From the NCBI GenBank assembly GCA_008711295.1, contig VUYV01000062.1, forward strand, positions 2,311,510 to 2,375,509: DNA of 64,000 bases, written 5' to 3'. The stretch is from Anarhynchus alexandrinus (lineage: Eukaryota; Chordata; Aves; Charadriiformes; Charadriidae). The notes beneath the pieces were generated by a model. The model searched no databases and had not been told where the DNA came from. It saw only the letters and a program-made list of their open reading frames with translations. Shown here piece by piece: positions 51,801-63,846 of the stretch. A program made the translations under genes and the position numbers. Every line of letters starts with the position of its first letter. Positions within the stretch are counted from its first letter, which is position 1.

Positions 51801-54670
51801 GCTGGGGTGTCTTCCTCATATTAAATGAAGCTGCAGATGTGAGGTCAATGAAGGTTTTCCCCCAAATTGGATTGGTACGAAGTACTAGAATTTTTTGGTT
51901 TTACCTTCCTCAGGAGGTTTGAATTATCTAAAATAATTCAAGGACTTTGCCTCATCCCCTAACTATAAGTGAATGAGTCCAAAAGCAAAATATTTAGGAA
52001 ATGAGTTCTTGTTTACAAAGATGAAGTAAAAAAGTTCTCTTGCTGTTCTCATAAAAGCTGTCAAAGTACTGCATGCAGAGCTATTTATGTTATTATGCTT
52101 TTAAATAAAATCTGTGCAAATTTCCAAAGAAAGTACTGTGGTCAATTATTACATTATGTTATCAGAGCTGCCAAACTATCAAAATACATTTCCAAAAGTC
52201 CGATATTTATGATACTAAGATTCTGAGCAAGCATTGACTGAATAAATGTCTCTGTAACAGTGCACATGTATATAATTATAATGACTCAGAAGAGGAGTAA
52301 CTCCATCACTCGGTGACTGAAAATGGCATACCACAACTTGTTATTTACAGCCAGGCCTGTTTATCCAGCGCCTGGCTGGACAAAAGTCACAGTCTTGCCA
52401 AAAGATGTCCAAACTTGGACTATCTTTCACTGGAAAAAGCAACGTTAAATTGATAGACTGACACAGATGTAACTGTTTTGACAAGTCAAAGAAGAGCAAG
52501 AAAATAAAAGGGACCTGAATGTGTTCTCGATAGGAACATATTATCCATAAATATCAACAATCTAAAGAGAATACGATGGCATTACAGAGAGAAGGTACTC
52601 TTGCACAGTCTATCTTTTTATTATTGACACCATATGTTGAAATACAGTCCCTCAGAAGGAGAATGGAAATATTTCAAACATGCATTTTTTTGTTATGTTT
52701 TAGCGCACAGGTATTTGTGTTAGCAGTAGAAAACAAAAACGTACAGGATTTTCTTGGCGCGTATTGTACCACACTGGAAGAACTTAATATTGTTAGCTGG
52801 CAATTAACCTAAGTATATGCATCCTCTAATTATCATATAGCTTACCGTACCACCTAGTCTGGGGAACAGATTTAAACATGTGTTTCTCCTATAGCTATCC
52901 AGTGGTTTGGTTTCTGTAATACAATAAACAGCTGTTTACAGATAAAGATAATAAGAAGCTGTGTTGAACCTCTCGCTTTGATTCTGGCCATGTCACGTAT
53001 CACTGAAATTGCTGGGACTCAACTTAAGGTTAAATGGACAAATCCCGGCCCATCTACTTTATTAGCATTCTTTTACAAGGGATTTAGTAACCAGCCACTA
53101 GCTAGAGACCCCTGCAATGAATTCAGCTACAAAACATGTCGGTCTTGCAGTATAAATAAACAGCTTGCCAACAATCTGGCATTTCACAGATGATTCTCTC
53201 ATGTTCTCAAGAAACGGGTAAAACAGTTGTGATGAAACGTCAATAGAAATATTGGCAGATCAGAGCTGAGTGACTGAATAGGCAAGAAATTATATTTGAG
53301 TTAATTTGCACTAACTCTTCAGAAATCCAGTTATCCCTTTCATCTACCACTGGGAGGACTAAAAGAAAGATTTTATTAATGAATAAAATGTTATCTGAGG
53401 CGTTAAGTAAAAAAAACATTTTTATGTATCTAAAAAACGGATACTGATTTAAAAGTTCGGAGAAAGCAGCATCTACATAGGAATGATGCAAATGGGTCTC
53501 CGCTTTCTGCACAGATACGTCCTTATCTTTGATAGGTCAGAAAAAAATTCTAGGTCAGGATAAGGAGTACATAAATTTGACATCTCTGACACGTTCTAAA
53601 AAGTCATATTTCAAAAACCGATGGCAATCTCTTGCACTATCTAATTTAGATTTCCTGTTTCATTCAAATGTTAATATATACACAAAAATTAGGATTGCAG
53701 GGGCCATAGGAAGCCCTATGGTTCAAACCCTACCATTGCTGAAAGTGCCCTTCCAGTATCTTTCCAACAATAACTTTGCGACAGCAAGTTATGTCCTTTT
53801 TTCACACGGGCAGCCCTCAGGGACAAAACTCCCCACAACTGGAAAAAGACATTATGCTACTGTTGCTCAAAGAACTTGTAATGGGTTTCTTATTGTAACA
53901 TTTTTGGGGGGGTTCTACAAAAACCACTGTGGTCAAAAATGTACCACAGCCTATAGCATGGTACTGTTTGCTTCTGGTCAGCTGGACTGGAACAGGTGAA
54001 AACACCTGAAGTTATAGTCCCTGTTTCCTACTGGCTGCCATTTGAGCTTTATACTGGAACGTCAAATTAGTGCAGCTCCTGAGCTCACCAAAGCTGGCAT
54101 CACCAGCTTTTTGTGCAGGGACAACAGAAAACTCATCATGACTTCTTTTCCCCACAGAAGGTTACATGGGAAGGCTGGTTCCCATCCAACACACGCTTTA
54201 TTTTACACTCATCTCTCTTTCTATATTTAAGGTCACGAACAGAAACCACTGGAACCACAAGGAGCTGAACACGCTAGTGTGAGTTGGTCTGGATTTTTGT
54301 TTCGTTTGTGTTGATTTTCTTAGCACAAATGTAGTGATTAACAATAATGTTTTATGACCTGCCTCGGTGAGACCCTACAGTCAGCGTACCTGCTTGGCGG
54401 CTATTTTGAAAGCGACCTGACTGAATGTTTTAAGAGACTAAGTTAAAATCTTCTTAAAACCACTTAAGATTTTTACCTGAGAAGACTTGATTTGGTCAGG
54501 GACTTTTGCCTTCCCATCATAAGGCCACCAGCTCGTATGAAATAAACTACATATGTAGCTGCTTTTTTCTGTTTAGCTAAGGTGGCAAACAGCCATATGA
54601 AGAACGGTGTCTGCGAGGCTCTGGCAGACAGTACTTCATGTAACTTTCATGACTGCATTTACTTTTAATT
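48877..54670. other. Intergenic with scattered factor-like motifs
   Basis: No supported gene. TGCTGACTCACGA (49164-49176) agrees at 11 of 13 positions with a MAF recognition element. AGGTCAAAGG (50169-50178) is a nuclear-receptor-type direct repeat inside a stretch (50110-50300) that looks like conserved non-coding DNA. A run of 13 T lies at 51071-51083. Inverted arms AAAATCTT and AAGATTTT lie at 54445 and 54466. Confidence 0.5.
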
Positions 54671-54748
54671 GATCCTGCAGTACTGTGCCCCTTATGGAGC
54701 GGTTTAAATCAATGTCAACCATAAAGGGGTACTAAACTGTACAAGATC
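54671..54748. repeat. Imperfect inverted repeat, MITE-like
   Basis: The left arm GATCCTGCAGTACTGTGCCC, continuing CTTATGG, and the right arm CCATAAAGGGGTACTAAACT, continuing GTACAAGATC, are imperfect reverse complements about 28 bases long around a 21-base centre. The centre contains TCAATGTCAA, reminiscent of the core in the other palindromic elements. Family membership is uncertain. Confidence 0.5.
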
Positions 54749-56529
54749 CTTTTTTGGTTGCAGTTAAAGATAACTTATTTATGAGGACATGAATAAGACT
54801 CTAAGTATGTGAATATAAACATGGAAAAAACTTTCAGAACTCTTTTCCTTTATTTCATAGATGGGAGAACATCAGGCATCAAAGCATGGATTTTTTCCAT
54901 TTTCCATCATGAAAGATTCAACGGGGCCCTTTGAATGTTTTCCCTCCCCTTATGTTTTTGCCCATCCCTTTATCAGCTGGATACAACATTGATTTTCTCA
55001 TTACAGAAGAGAACTTCCAAAGTGAGTGGAAGAGAGGCTCCTCCAAAATTTGCAGTGCTCTGGCATTCACCCAGCACCTTCATGTTACCGAAACGTGCAC
55101 TCTGCTAGATAAGACATGCATGATTCTCACCAGAATGAGGTCTTCTCAGCCCATAAGTCCCAGCATAGACATTACTAGTAGCTCCTGAAAGCAATTGCTT
55201 CATAAGAGCTATTCCTTAGTAACTTCATTTATGAATGTTTTTAATCCACTTGCACTGTACAGTAAGAATGACAACTCAGGGAGTGACTATGGATCACTCC
55301 GTCAATCAGATCCCTTTATTTTGGGATAGCCTTCTCAAACATACTTCACAGCCTGAAATAGCTCCGAAGTATCACTCTAAACAAGAGATTTGTTCTTAAT
55401 ACAGAACTGAGGAAGCAAATGGTTCAAAATCTTGGCTAAACCTGCTATGGGAACTGTATTTGCATTAGTTATATGGAATTAGTTTCTCAATAACCTGTCA
55501 AGGGAAGAGAACACATGGAGGAATTAGTGAAGTCATGCTATACGGTTTCTGGAAACTTAAGAATCTCATACTGCTGAAGTATTGCTGACATAGAACTGAT
55601 GAATGCATAGTGATGAAGTGCAGAATAAGGACACCATTCTGTCTTCATATATTATATTTTTCTTTTCAGAAAATTGGTGAGAGTGAGTCAGTATGGGAGA
55701 CATCTGAAACCTCATCAAAATCAATACGAAAGAAATTAAAGATGGTGAATTAACTATAAAGACTATTAGTGCTCACGAGTTATAAATCAAAGTAAAAGAT
55801 CACACTGAAACAGAAATTAAGGAGATACACACAAAGAGAGCTCATTACCTTACTTGATTTTCCCTTTTGTGGATTAGATTTTACACTTTTAGGAGTTTGG
55901 GTTGTTGTTTTTTTCCTAATCAGAGCCTAAGTTTTATAACTCACCTAGACCTAGAATTCTTATTCTGTAGAAATCTTCAGAGTTACCCACATTAAATATA
56001 TGACTTGTTATTCCACTAGCATGAGGCAGTTTGCCTCTGAGAATGTAGCAGAGAATAAAGAGTTCAGAATTAATATATTCCTCAAACCTCAGTTTAACAT
56101 GAATCTTACAGAAGATGCTGAATTGCACCTGCTCAAAATTCAAAGTTAATTGCAATGTCTTTAAAACCTCCATCCTGTATTTGACAATACAGCTCCGTGT
56201 GCTTGCAGATTTTTCTACAAGTGTTCTTTGAAGGGTAAATTCCACTGAATGGGCAACCTGTGAAGGAAAGTTAATATAACTGCAGTACATGTCTGGCCTT
56301 GCAAGGGATGATGCACAGGGGGCCTGCTGTGCTTACAGCAGCAACAGAGCCAAAAAATCCTACTGTGTTCGCAAAAATAACTAGCTTATTTTTGAACCAG
56401 AGCTGGTTCTTTTATATCCCGATTTCAAATACAACATATCTTTATAGCAGTTGGGGTTTTTTTGTTTGCTTGTTTTTTTTAAATAACACTAAAAATTTTT
56501 GTAAACTATTCAGAGGAATGATACCAGGT
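54749..56529. other. Intergenic, no gene seen
   Basis: No supported gene. A phrase near 54846-54885 (ATTTCATAGATGGGAGAAC, then ATCAGGCA) loosely resembles the MIR/L2 motif attttacagatggggaaac but is too short to call. Open frames on both strands are chance-length. Confidence 0.55.
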
Positions 56530-56652
56530 TTGGCCCCAACCCAGCAAAGCACATGTTTAACCTTCTGCATGTCACTGGTTTCTGAAATCAATGGGACTGC
56601 TTGCAGCCTGGGAGTAAATCATGTGCTTCAGTGCTCTACCACAATAGGACCT
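56530..56652. repeat. Palindromic MITE-like element, family D
   Basis: From TTGGCCCCAACCCAGCAAAG to ATAGGAC, this follows a remembered element of the form ggccccgatccagcaaagc, acttaagcacgtgcttaac, a core attgaagtcaatgggact, then the inverted copy ending catgtgcttaagtgct. Visible here are CAGCAAAGCACATGTTTAAC, then AAATCAATGGGACTGCTTGC, then AATCATGTGCTTCAGTGCT. GCACATG and CATGTGC are perfect inverted pieces of the arms. It looks close to full length, with the right terminus most worn. Confidence 0.7.
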
Positions 56653-59039
56653 TTACAATTGTTTTCTTCTGCACAGATAATTCTAGGAACCCTCACAGAG
56701 CCTCAATGACTTTCACATATGATGAAGAATCTCTACTATAGGTAGGATGAAACCTTGCTAAACACCCCTTTTTACAGCTTTATAGCTTTGTGTCCCATTT
56801 CTTTCTCAACCAGATACTAGAATTTAAACCTTGTTGGAGACATAGATTAGTTATAAGCAGAGGGAGTTAAATGCATGTGTAAAAGGGAGGCCCTTCCTGG
56901 CGAACAAAGAAAGGAGGATAAACATATATAATAAAACAATTGTAAATATATAAAAAAAAATCCTATATGTGCAACAAATAGAGGGCTTATTTAGCTCTGA
57001 TGCTGAAAAAAGGTTGGTTGGTTTGGATTTTTTCCCCCAAGGAGGAAAAAGAGACTATTTGGGCTACAGAATTTCATTCATGAAAACTGCATTAAACACT
57101 TTTTTTGTTCTGCAAACCATAAGCACACACTTTAGAGATCCAGTACTGCTGAAAGCTTGGAGCAAGGTGTGGCCCGACTGTTTGCACGAGGACGGGTTAT
57201 TAACATTTTGACTTGAAATACTGCAAATGCCCCAAATGAGTGTAAACACCTTTGGAACACTAGGAGCTATTCTACTAACGTTGATAGCTTTACAAAAGAA
57301 TTATGCCTGTTCTCTCTGGGAGAATATTATTGAAATTTGGATAGACTCAATCTAACAAGCACAAACTTGTAAGGAACTTTTGAACAGGAAACAAAAATTA
57401 AATTGGCATTTTTTTTTTCCTACATATCTTTTGTGACTTGCCCAGGCACCATCTAATAAATGGCATAACTTTAGTAAGAAAAATTAGCCCTGGTCTTCTA
57501 AACACCAATCCATCTTTTCTTGTGCAATAAAACATAAAGATTCAGCTCGCCTACTTGTAGCTGGCTGAAGAGGCATCTCTTGTACACAATCAGAGTTTCT
57601 GATGCAATCTATTATGTGCGTTTAAGGTAAGAAGCTATTGCCTACACCTTGGATGGAAACCACTCTCACCTTTACCTCAGGATGCTAAAGTGGTTTATGA
57701 AATAACACTTGTGCTCTCAGCCTGAAAAATAAAACTTAACCCCCCAAAAAAACCCAAACCAAAACAACCCACACACACACTTAGAACAAAATTTCACAGA
57801 GCTTTTCAGTAAAGAAGGGTGAGCAGACTTCTGCTGAGCATTGGCTGAATTTATACCTACGATCTCATTTTTCAGTCGCACCTGCATCCCCACAGTAGTT
57901 CCTCCACTGCTCCTGTCGAGCTGTGCTTAATACTTGCCTCAGGTGAGAGCCCTGACTCCTCCTTACCTACAATGTCATTACACAGGTGGCAAAATGGCAA
58001 GTCTTTACAATGCTGAGTTTACTTAATTTACCCCAATCTGGTGGGCAGGGCTGCTTTAGCGTGGTGGAAATACCCCCGTACCCCCGCATCTGCAGCTGGG
58101 AACCACACATTGCTGCCAGCATGAGGGAATATTCATGAACAGAATATCGCCTGGATATGCTGATGAAAATGAAACCGGTGTTCAGGGTATTTTGCCTAGC
58201 TGATGGCTGGTTTGTCAGCTTCACTCTGCATCCTTTCTGGGGCAACAACACCCGAGGTTCGTACGCACCAACTTCTCCATCCACATAGCTATTTTAAAAC
58301 AGAGAGGTGCTTTAAATTCACCATGAGAGGTAAAAAACCCCTAATTCCTAGCACCCACACCTACCTCTGAGTTCAGTGATGTATTTCAGCCCAGCACATC
58401 TGACACGCAGTAAAATATAAGCATCTTACAGTACCAGATACTAATTAGAAAAAGAAATGTGTTAGATGTCAGGCCTCAAGAAAGCAAACTTAACATTCTG
58501 ACAGCAGCTGGAGAGTGATAGCCATAATCAAGCATTGTCCCTGCTTAGATCTGTGCCAAACAACCTCGCTTACTTCCAGCTAATTCTCCATCAGAGACGA
58601 TCTTTCTTTACGATTCCAAAGAAACATGTTGTCAGTTCCCACCTGCTGGCATTGCTAGAAATAAAACCACAGTTGATCGGATGCAATAGGTCAGCAGAAT
58701 AGTGCATTGAACTGCTGTTTGTGCTTCCGAGCTGGGTTACAGGGGATTCACTAACATTTATTAACCCTTTCTCAAATCACGGCTTTCGTTATGCTTTTGT
58801 AAAGCAGTAAGGTTTCAGGGATGAAAACACATCCTTTTAGGAATTTCAAAGGCAGCAAAATTTGAGCTTGCTGCCAGGCTAAAAGTTCGATATCATTTGA
58901 AAAACAAAATATATTAGAGAAGAAAGGAAATGCAGATGTCAGCCTAGTGACACAGAGTAATCTATTTGCTCAGTGCTTGTATTTTCCTACCAATTTTGTA
59001 TTTTTCAAAAAGGACAATAAAAGAATTGTGCTCACTGCT
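56653..59039. other. Intergenic, no gene seen
   Basis: No supported gene. It contains an A/C-rich low-complexity stretch at about 57738-57781 ending in a CA run. No repeat family is recognised. Confidence 0.6.
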
Positions 59040-59340
59040 AATTAATGACAAGCTGGTAAAAGCATCTATCCATTGTTCCATTTATTTCTTCATTTCCAGC
59101 AGTTAACAGCCCTGTTCTGAAATGAATCAATGTCGTTTACACAATGCTGTCACCCCTATTGTTTCTTTATCATCCTTGCATTTTCATAAATCGGAGGTGT
59201 TAATCCCTTAATGGCTTCTCTCAGAGCTCTAAAATGTATGCAAAATGGTAATCCATCCCCTAAACAATTCACATTTACACAGGCACCCTCTTAAATATGT
59301 TTACTATTAAAATGAATCCTTTGTTTGGATCTAACCCTAT
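59040..59340. promoter_or_regulatory. SOX-motif cluster (candidate enhancer)
   Basis: Four SOX-type sites lie within 200 bp: CATTGTTCC (59071), ACAATG (59141), ATTGTTTC (59158) and AACAATTC (59263). There is also an octamer-like TATGCAAAAT (59238) and a homeodomain-type TAATTAATG at the left edge. The stretch is not low-complexity and lacks long open frames. SOX plus POU-like motifs suggest neural or progenitor enhancers in general, but SOX cores are short and this is inference from motif density. Confidence 0.35.
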
Positions 59341-62300
59341 CTGTTTGTTTTCTAAACACTGAATCATAGCAGGTATGCAGAGTCTAATTTTAACTAGTGA
59401 CTATCAAGTAACCCTGTCCTTTTGGAAACATGGTTATTTGTCTCCAGAGGTGAAAGACTCTTTTTTTTTTCCCAAGGAGTCATATTATGTACATATGAAA
59501 TTGAGTACGTGCCCATCAAGTTTTGAAGGAAAAATCAAGGGCTCGATGCAAAGATTACTAATGTAAGGAACAGACATATACTGCCGTTAGTGGTCTTTGG
59601 TTTGGGCCCAAGTGAGCAGTGATATATGCTCTCTCAGAGACTGGAAAGGAAAACCATGATGTTTATCCACAATACTTTAAAATAAATAGATTTACTACCT
59701 TGCTATTCAGAAGTACAGTAGTCTGTGGTTAAAGCTTTGCAGAGTTGGGACAGTAAAGTTTGTGGGTCAGACTGCACCTTACTGTCTGTGCGGAAATCTG
59801 CATAGGCACCTGCACAACAGATCCGTTTGCAGCCTTCTGTAGTTAGCATCAACAGAAATGTGCTTGCTCTCTAATATATTTTATAAGCTTTTAAAAGTAA
59901 ATTCTACACAGCTTAATGGCATCATCCCTCTTAAATCATATATTTCTTTCCATTCAGTTTTGAAAAGGTCACTATCAATGCTAATATTTCACATGCACGT
60001 TCCTAAGCCTGATTCAAAGTACTTTAAATCACTGAGTTTCATTTCATCGATATTATATGCCTTTTGGCCAGCACCAAAATGAACTGCATCGAAACAACTT
60101 TCTAGGAATTATATGCTGACAATCATGGGATAATTTCCAGAGTGAAAGTGCAACTCTTACAGCGAGAATTCAAACACATTCTGATCTAAGGAAGGTACAG
60201 CTTGATGAGATACTATGCTGGCATTGGGATCAAGATGAAAATGAAAAAACCAAAACCTTAAGTGAAATGTCTGACAAATAGGCAGACAAGCACTTCGATA
60301 ACTTAGGGGAAAAAAGAGCCTTGTTGGTAATAGAAGCAGCAGTATGAATAAAAAATAAAAATAAAACAATACTTAAAACATCGTTTACGTATTTCTGTTT
60401 AATTCACTTTTGTTTCAAGTTGCAGAATCTGTATTGCTTAGAAGTGACATTGAAGTTCTCCAACAATGCATAATTGTGTGATCTGTGCTGCTTAAAGGAT
60501 GGATCCTTGGAGTACTGACACAGAGAGGGAGAAGATCAAGGCTTGGCAGTGACCGTAACATGCTGCTACACAGCAGGCAAACATTGGAGCTGAGCAGCTG
60601 CACCAAGGCGGGTTGTGCTGCCTTTTTCCTTTATGCTCTTGTTTTGACTTGTGTTAATCACCCATTGTTCTAGGTGGGAGAGCTAAATTAAAGGACAGGG
60701 TGATCGAATAGAGCTCCCATTCAATTAGAGGAAGCAGGTCACTTCAAATTCCACTGCATGAGGAGGCGATAATCCGGAATTAGAAGTATACCTGGAGAGG
60801 TGTATCATTTAGAAGTAGGGACAACAGCCTCATTTTAACTAAGGCTAAATGAAAATACTTTGTAGTCTTCCCAAAGGTTCAACATCTGCCAGCACTAAAC
60901 AATGGAGATGTCTGGAATTCTCCTTTTGCCATGAACTTACAGCACCAATTTTCAGGGGTAGAAGTGTGGCACGATGGGAGGATGAAGAAAGATAAACGGG
61001 AATGAATGAAAAAAACCCACCTGGAATGTTTTTTGTGTGTTGTTTTGTGATAATCTTCAGCACGTTCATGACACACTGCCAAATTAGATTGCCATTTCAT
61101 AAATAGTTTTAAGCATGGACAGAAGTTGACTCTGTAGAACTTTCAGCCTATCACATATGCTGGGTATCACTAAGAATCATCCACTTGGCTGTATTTAGCT
61201 GCACTTCCTATCAGATAAAACTAGCAGGTTTCTCAAACTTTATAAGAATGACAATTCTCATCAGATTTCAAGCCGAATTTCCTTGGGCGTGGAGGTTTTG
61301 AATAAACTCTGCATGTGAATGCAAAAGCGTCACATACCATGACCCACAGAGCTCTTGAGGGTTTGCCAGGCATTCTTCATTCTTCATTAGCTTTCCCTAA
61401 ACTCTGTGGGATCTGGGGATAGTAGCATACGCTTGTCTTCTAGGCAGGTGGGGGAGGAGAATACACTTTGGCCCATAAGCTACTGAGTTCTGTGAGCTCT
61501 TGAGTTAAATCAGTGCTTACACCTTTCATGGAAGCTTATGAACTTGTGCACTCTGGTGACTTCTCTCAGGCTTTTTAGTTGACATAGGTACTAAGAAATC
61601 CCTCTACGGTGTGTGGAGTACACCTTTCCTTGACAGAACAACATGGATTGAAGAATAAAGGGTTGGTATCATATCTATGTCTGAGTTAATTTCTCTTGAA
61701 GTGATGATATCAAAGTACATCTCTGGGACACTCAACAAGATGTGATTTGAAAACAGAGATCAGCAGTTCTCCAAAGACCGATAATGCAATTATTCCAGGG
61801 ATAAAGGGGTCACAGATAAATTGGAAATGTCACTCTCCAACTATAGGTAGAAATGACATAGTTATTTGGGCATAAACCTGTTCTCTTCCTATGGCATAAT
61901 GTGATTTTTGAGGCTTTCAGGCTCCTATACTGACATGTCCTCTATTTGCGACACACTTTCCTGGGATGCATCACTGTGTTTTGTGGTATATGAGAGGAGT
62001 GGCCATTTTTGATTGAAGCAAGTACTGACAAACTGTATGTGAATTAATAAAAAAGGAGAAAAAGAGACAAATCTGGAGCTGGTTTCTACTGATTTCAATT
62101 TCAATACTTTCAGTTTCTAGAAATGGATAATATGGCTTTATCTATGTTCCTTTTTTTATTCCACTGAGCATAACCATTCAACATGACCTAAAAAATCAAG
62201 ATTTCCTATGACCTGACTTTAAGTGTGATGGAATTCTCTCTACAACAAAGCAAATAGCAGCATTTATGCGGCTCTGTTGACTGTTCTAAGTCATGGACGG

Positions 62301-63410
62301 GAGGCAAAATAATTGAACATACATTGTCATTTGCCAGAAGAGTCCTCAAGTATTCCACAATATATATTTTTCAAAGGTATCACCTGAAAAATTTATCCTT
62401 GAATAGGCTTGAACTGTGAGGTCTGGCAAAGTATTCCTAGTCTGGATTTTTTTAAACCTAATTCTGTTGCAAATGCAACTACTCTGATTGTTTTGATTTA
62501 ATCAAAACTGGCTGTTAAATCTCTAATTCTAACGTCTTTTCAATCTTTGCTCAAAGTGACACATACGTACTCTGTGACTGTGCATTGTGAAGTTAACAAC
62601 TTGTTATTTGGCCTATCAGTTGTTGAATATTCAGCCTCTTGTTGGAATTGTTCAAAATGTAAAACTACTTCTGCCTTTATCACTCCTGTCTCTCAATTCA
62701 TTCTTAGAGATCATAGTTTTTCCAGAAATCAATTAAGAAAAACAGAGAGAAGTTGTATTTTTAACTTCTGAGGCTGAAGGTTTCCAGACTCTCTTTGTAG
62801 CTAGGGGAGGAAAAGAATTAGGAGGAGGAAGAATAAGTATATATTTCATCTTCTAGTGATAACCCAATACAGAAATATACCTATTTTTAAAGACTTAGTC
62901 AACAACTTAATACAGTGTCGTAGTAGAATTAAAATAGTCCATGTATTATTTTAAGATAACCACAGGAGGTACCAATCAAATTTGTATATGATTACATGAT
63001 ATTCTTTGAAGACTGGAAGATTAATTGAATTCCACATATATTAGTTGTTTTGTTTTGTTTTGTTTTAACAGCTACGGAAATTCACGGCATCTTTAGACCT
63101 CAGCATAATCAGAGGAAATAATTTTAGTTGGCGAACACTGTTCAATCCACTGAGAAAAAAACCTGTTTACACAACAAGCCAATTAAGCCTTACATTTAAA
63201 AGAATCTTCAAGAAATGAACATTAAAATTTCATAATAAACATTAAGATTTTCAAGTTAGGCTATCAAATACAAAGCCAGACCACTGTAATTAAGACCATC
63301 CTAATAGGTTTTCAGAAATAATTGCCAAACCTTACGTATGTCACATCTAGCTATCTACGTGCATACTTAGTGGCCAGAGTGAATTGGGACTCTGTCAGCT
63401 GATTATTTCT
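59341..63410. other. Intergenic, no gene seen
   Basis: No supported gene. It contains a GTTTT repeat of four units at 63047-63066. Remaining open frames are below 75 codons. Confidence 0.6.
63047..63066. repeat. (GTTTT)4 microsatellite
   Basis: Four uninterrupted GTTTT units, a low-complexity run likely to vary in length between individuals. Confidence 0.9.
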
Positions 63411-63411
63411 G

Positions 63412-63433
63412 TAATCAAACGCCCCTTTGATTA
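63412..63433. promoter_or_regulatory. Mirrored TCF/LEF-type site pair
   Basis: TAATCAAA (63412-63419) and TTTGATTA (63426-63433) are exact reverse complements separated by CGCCCC. The right half reads CCTTTGATTA, close to the TCF/LEF core CCTTTGAT, and the left is the mirrored ATCAAA core. The C-rich spacer adds a KLF-like CGCCCC. The surrounding 63360-63480 looks like conserved non-coding sequence. Wnt responsiveness is only a guess. Confidence 0.35.
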
Positions 63434-63772
63434 AATGAAGCATTGCCTGAATATAATTGAATGGAATTAAACAGAGAGTATTTATTGAATTGTTTCTAGC
63501 TACCATCACTGTTGGGAAGGTTTTAAATAATTCTTGTTCATATTTGTATTTCTTTTTGTTTATCTTTGAGAGCAGCTGTCACACATGGAGAAAGTCAGCA
63601 TTTCTGTATTGTTTGTGTAATGAAAAATACTTGTGCTCTTTGCTTAACAAATCCTTAACCTCTCACTGATGAATTATCTACAGAATTTAGCCACAGTTTG
63701 TTCTCGATAAGTTTCTTATCCTATCAAGCAAACTGGAAAAAAATATTCTTAGCCAAATGATGCAGAATTTTA
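63434..63772. other. Intergenic, no gene seen
   Basis: A 70-codon frame on the plus strand (63457-63669) has no recognisable domain. Nothing else stands out. Confidence 0.6.
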
Positions 63773-63846
63773 TGCGCCTGGTCTAAATCTTACCGAAATC
63801 AGTAGAGACTCCTACGGACTTCAGCAGGCTTTGGATGAAGCTCTAG
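63773..63846. repeat. Palindromic MITE-like element, family C
   Basis: The left arm GCCTGGTCTAAATCTTACCG, continuing AAATCAGTAG, and the right arm CTACGGACTTCAGCAGGCTT, continuing TGGATGAAGCTCTAGG, are imperfect reverse complements. The right arm is close to the remembered phrase attgacttcagtgggctttg, gatcaggccct. It is the same family as the copy at 35876. Confidence 0.65.

Noticed and set aside
53529..53999. Plus-strand frame of about 156 codons
   Set aside because: Begins at a non-ATG codon and has no recognised domain.
54846..54885. Possible MIR/L2 fragment
   Set aside because: Only about 35 loosely matching bases with nothing recognisable on either side.
57738..57781. AC-rich run resembling telomeric repeat
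   Set aside because: Units are irregular and not CCCTAA; ordinary low-complexity sequence.
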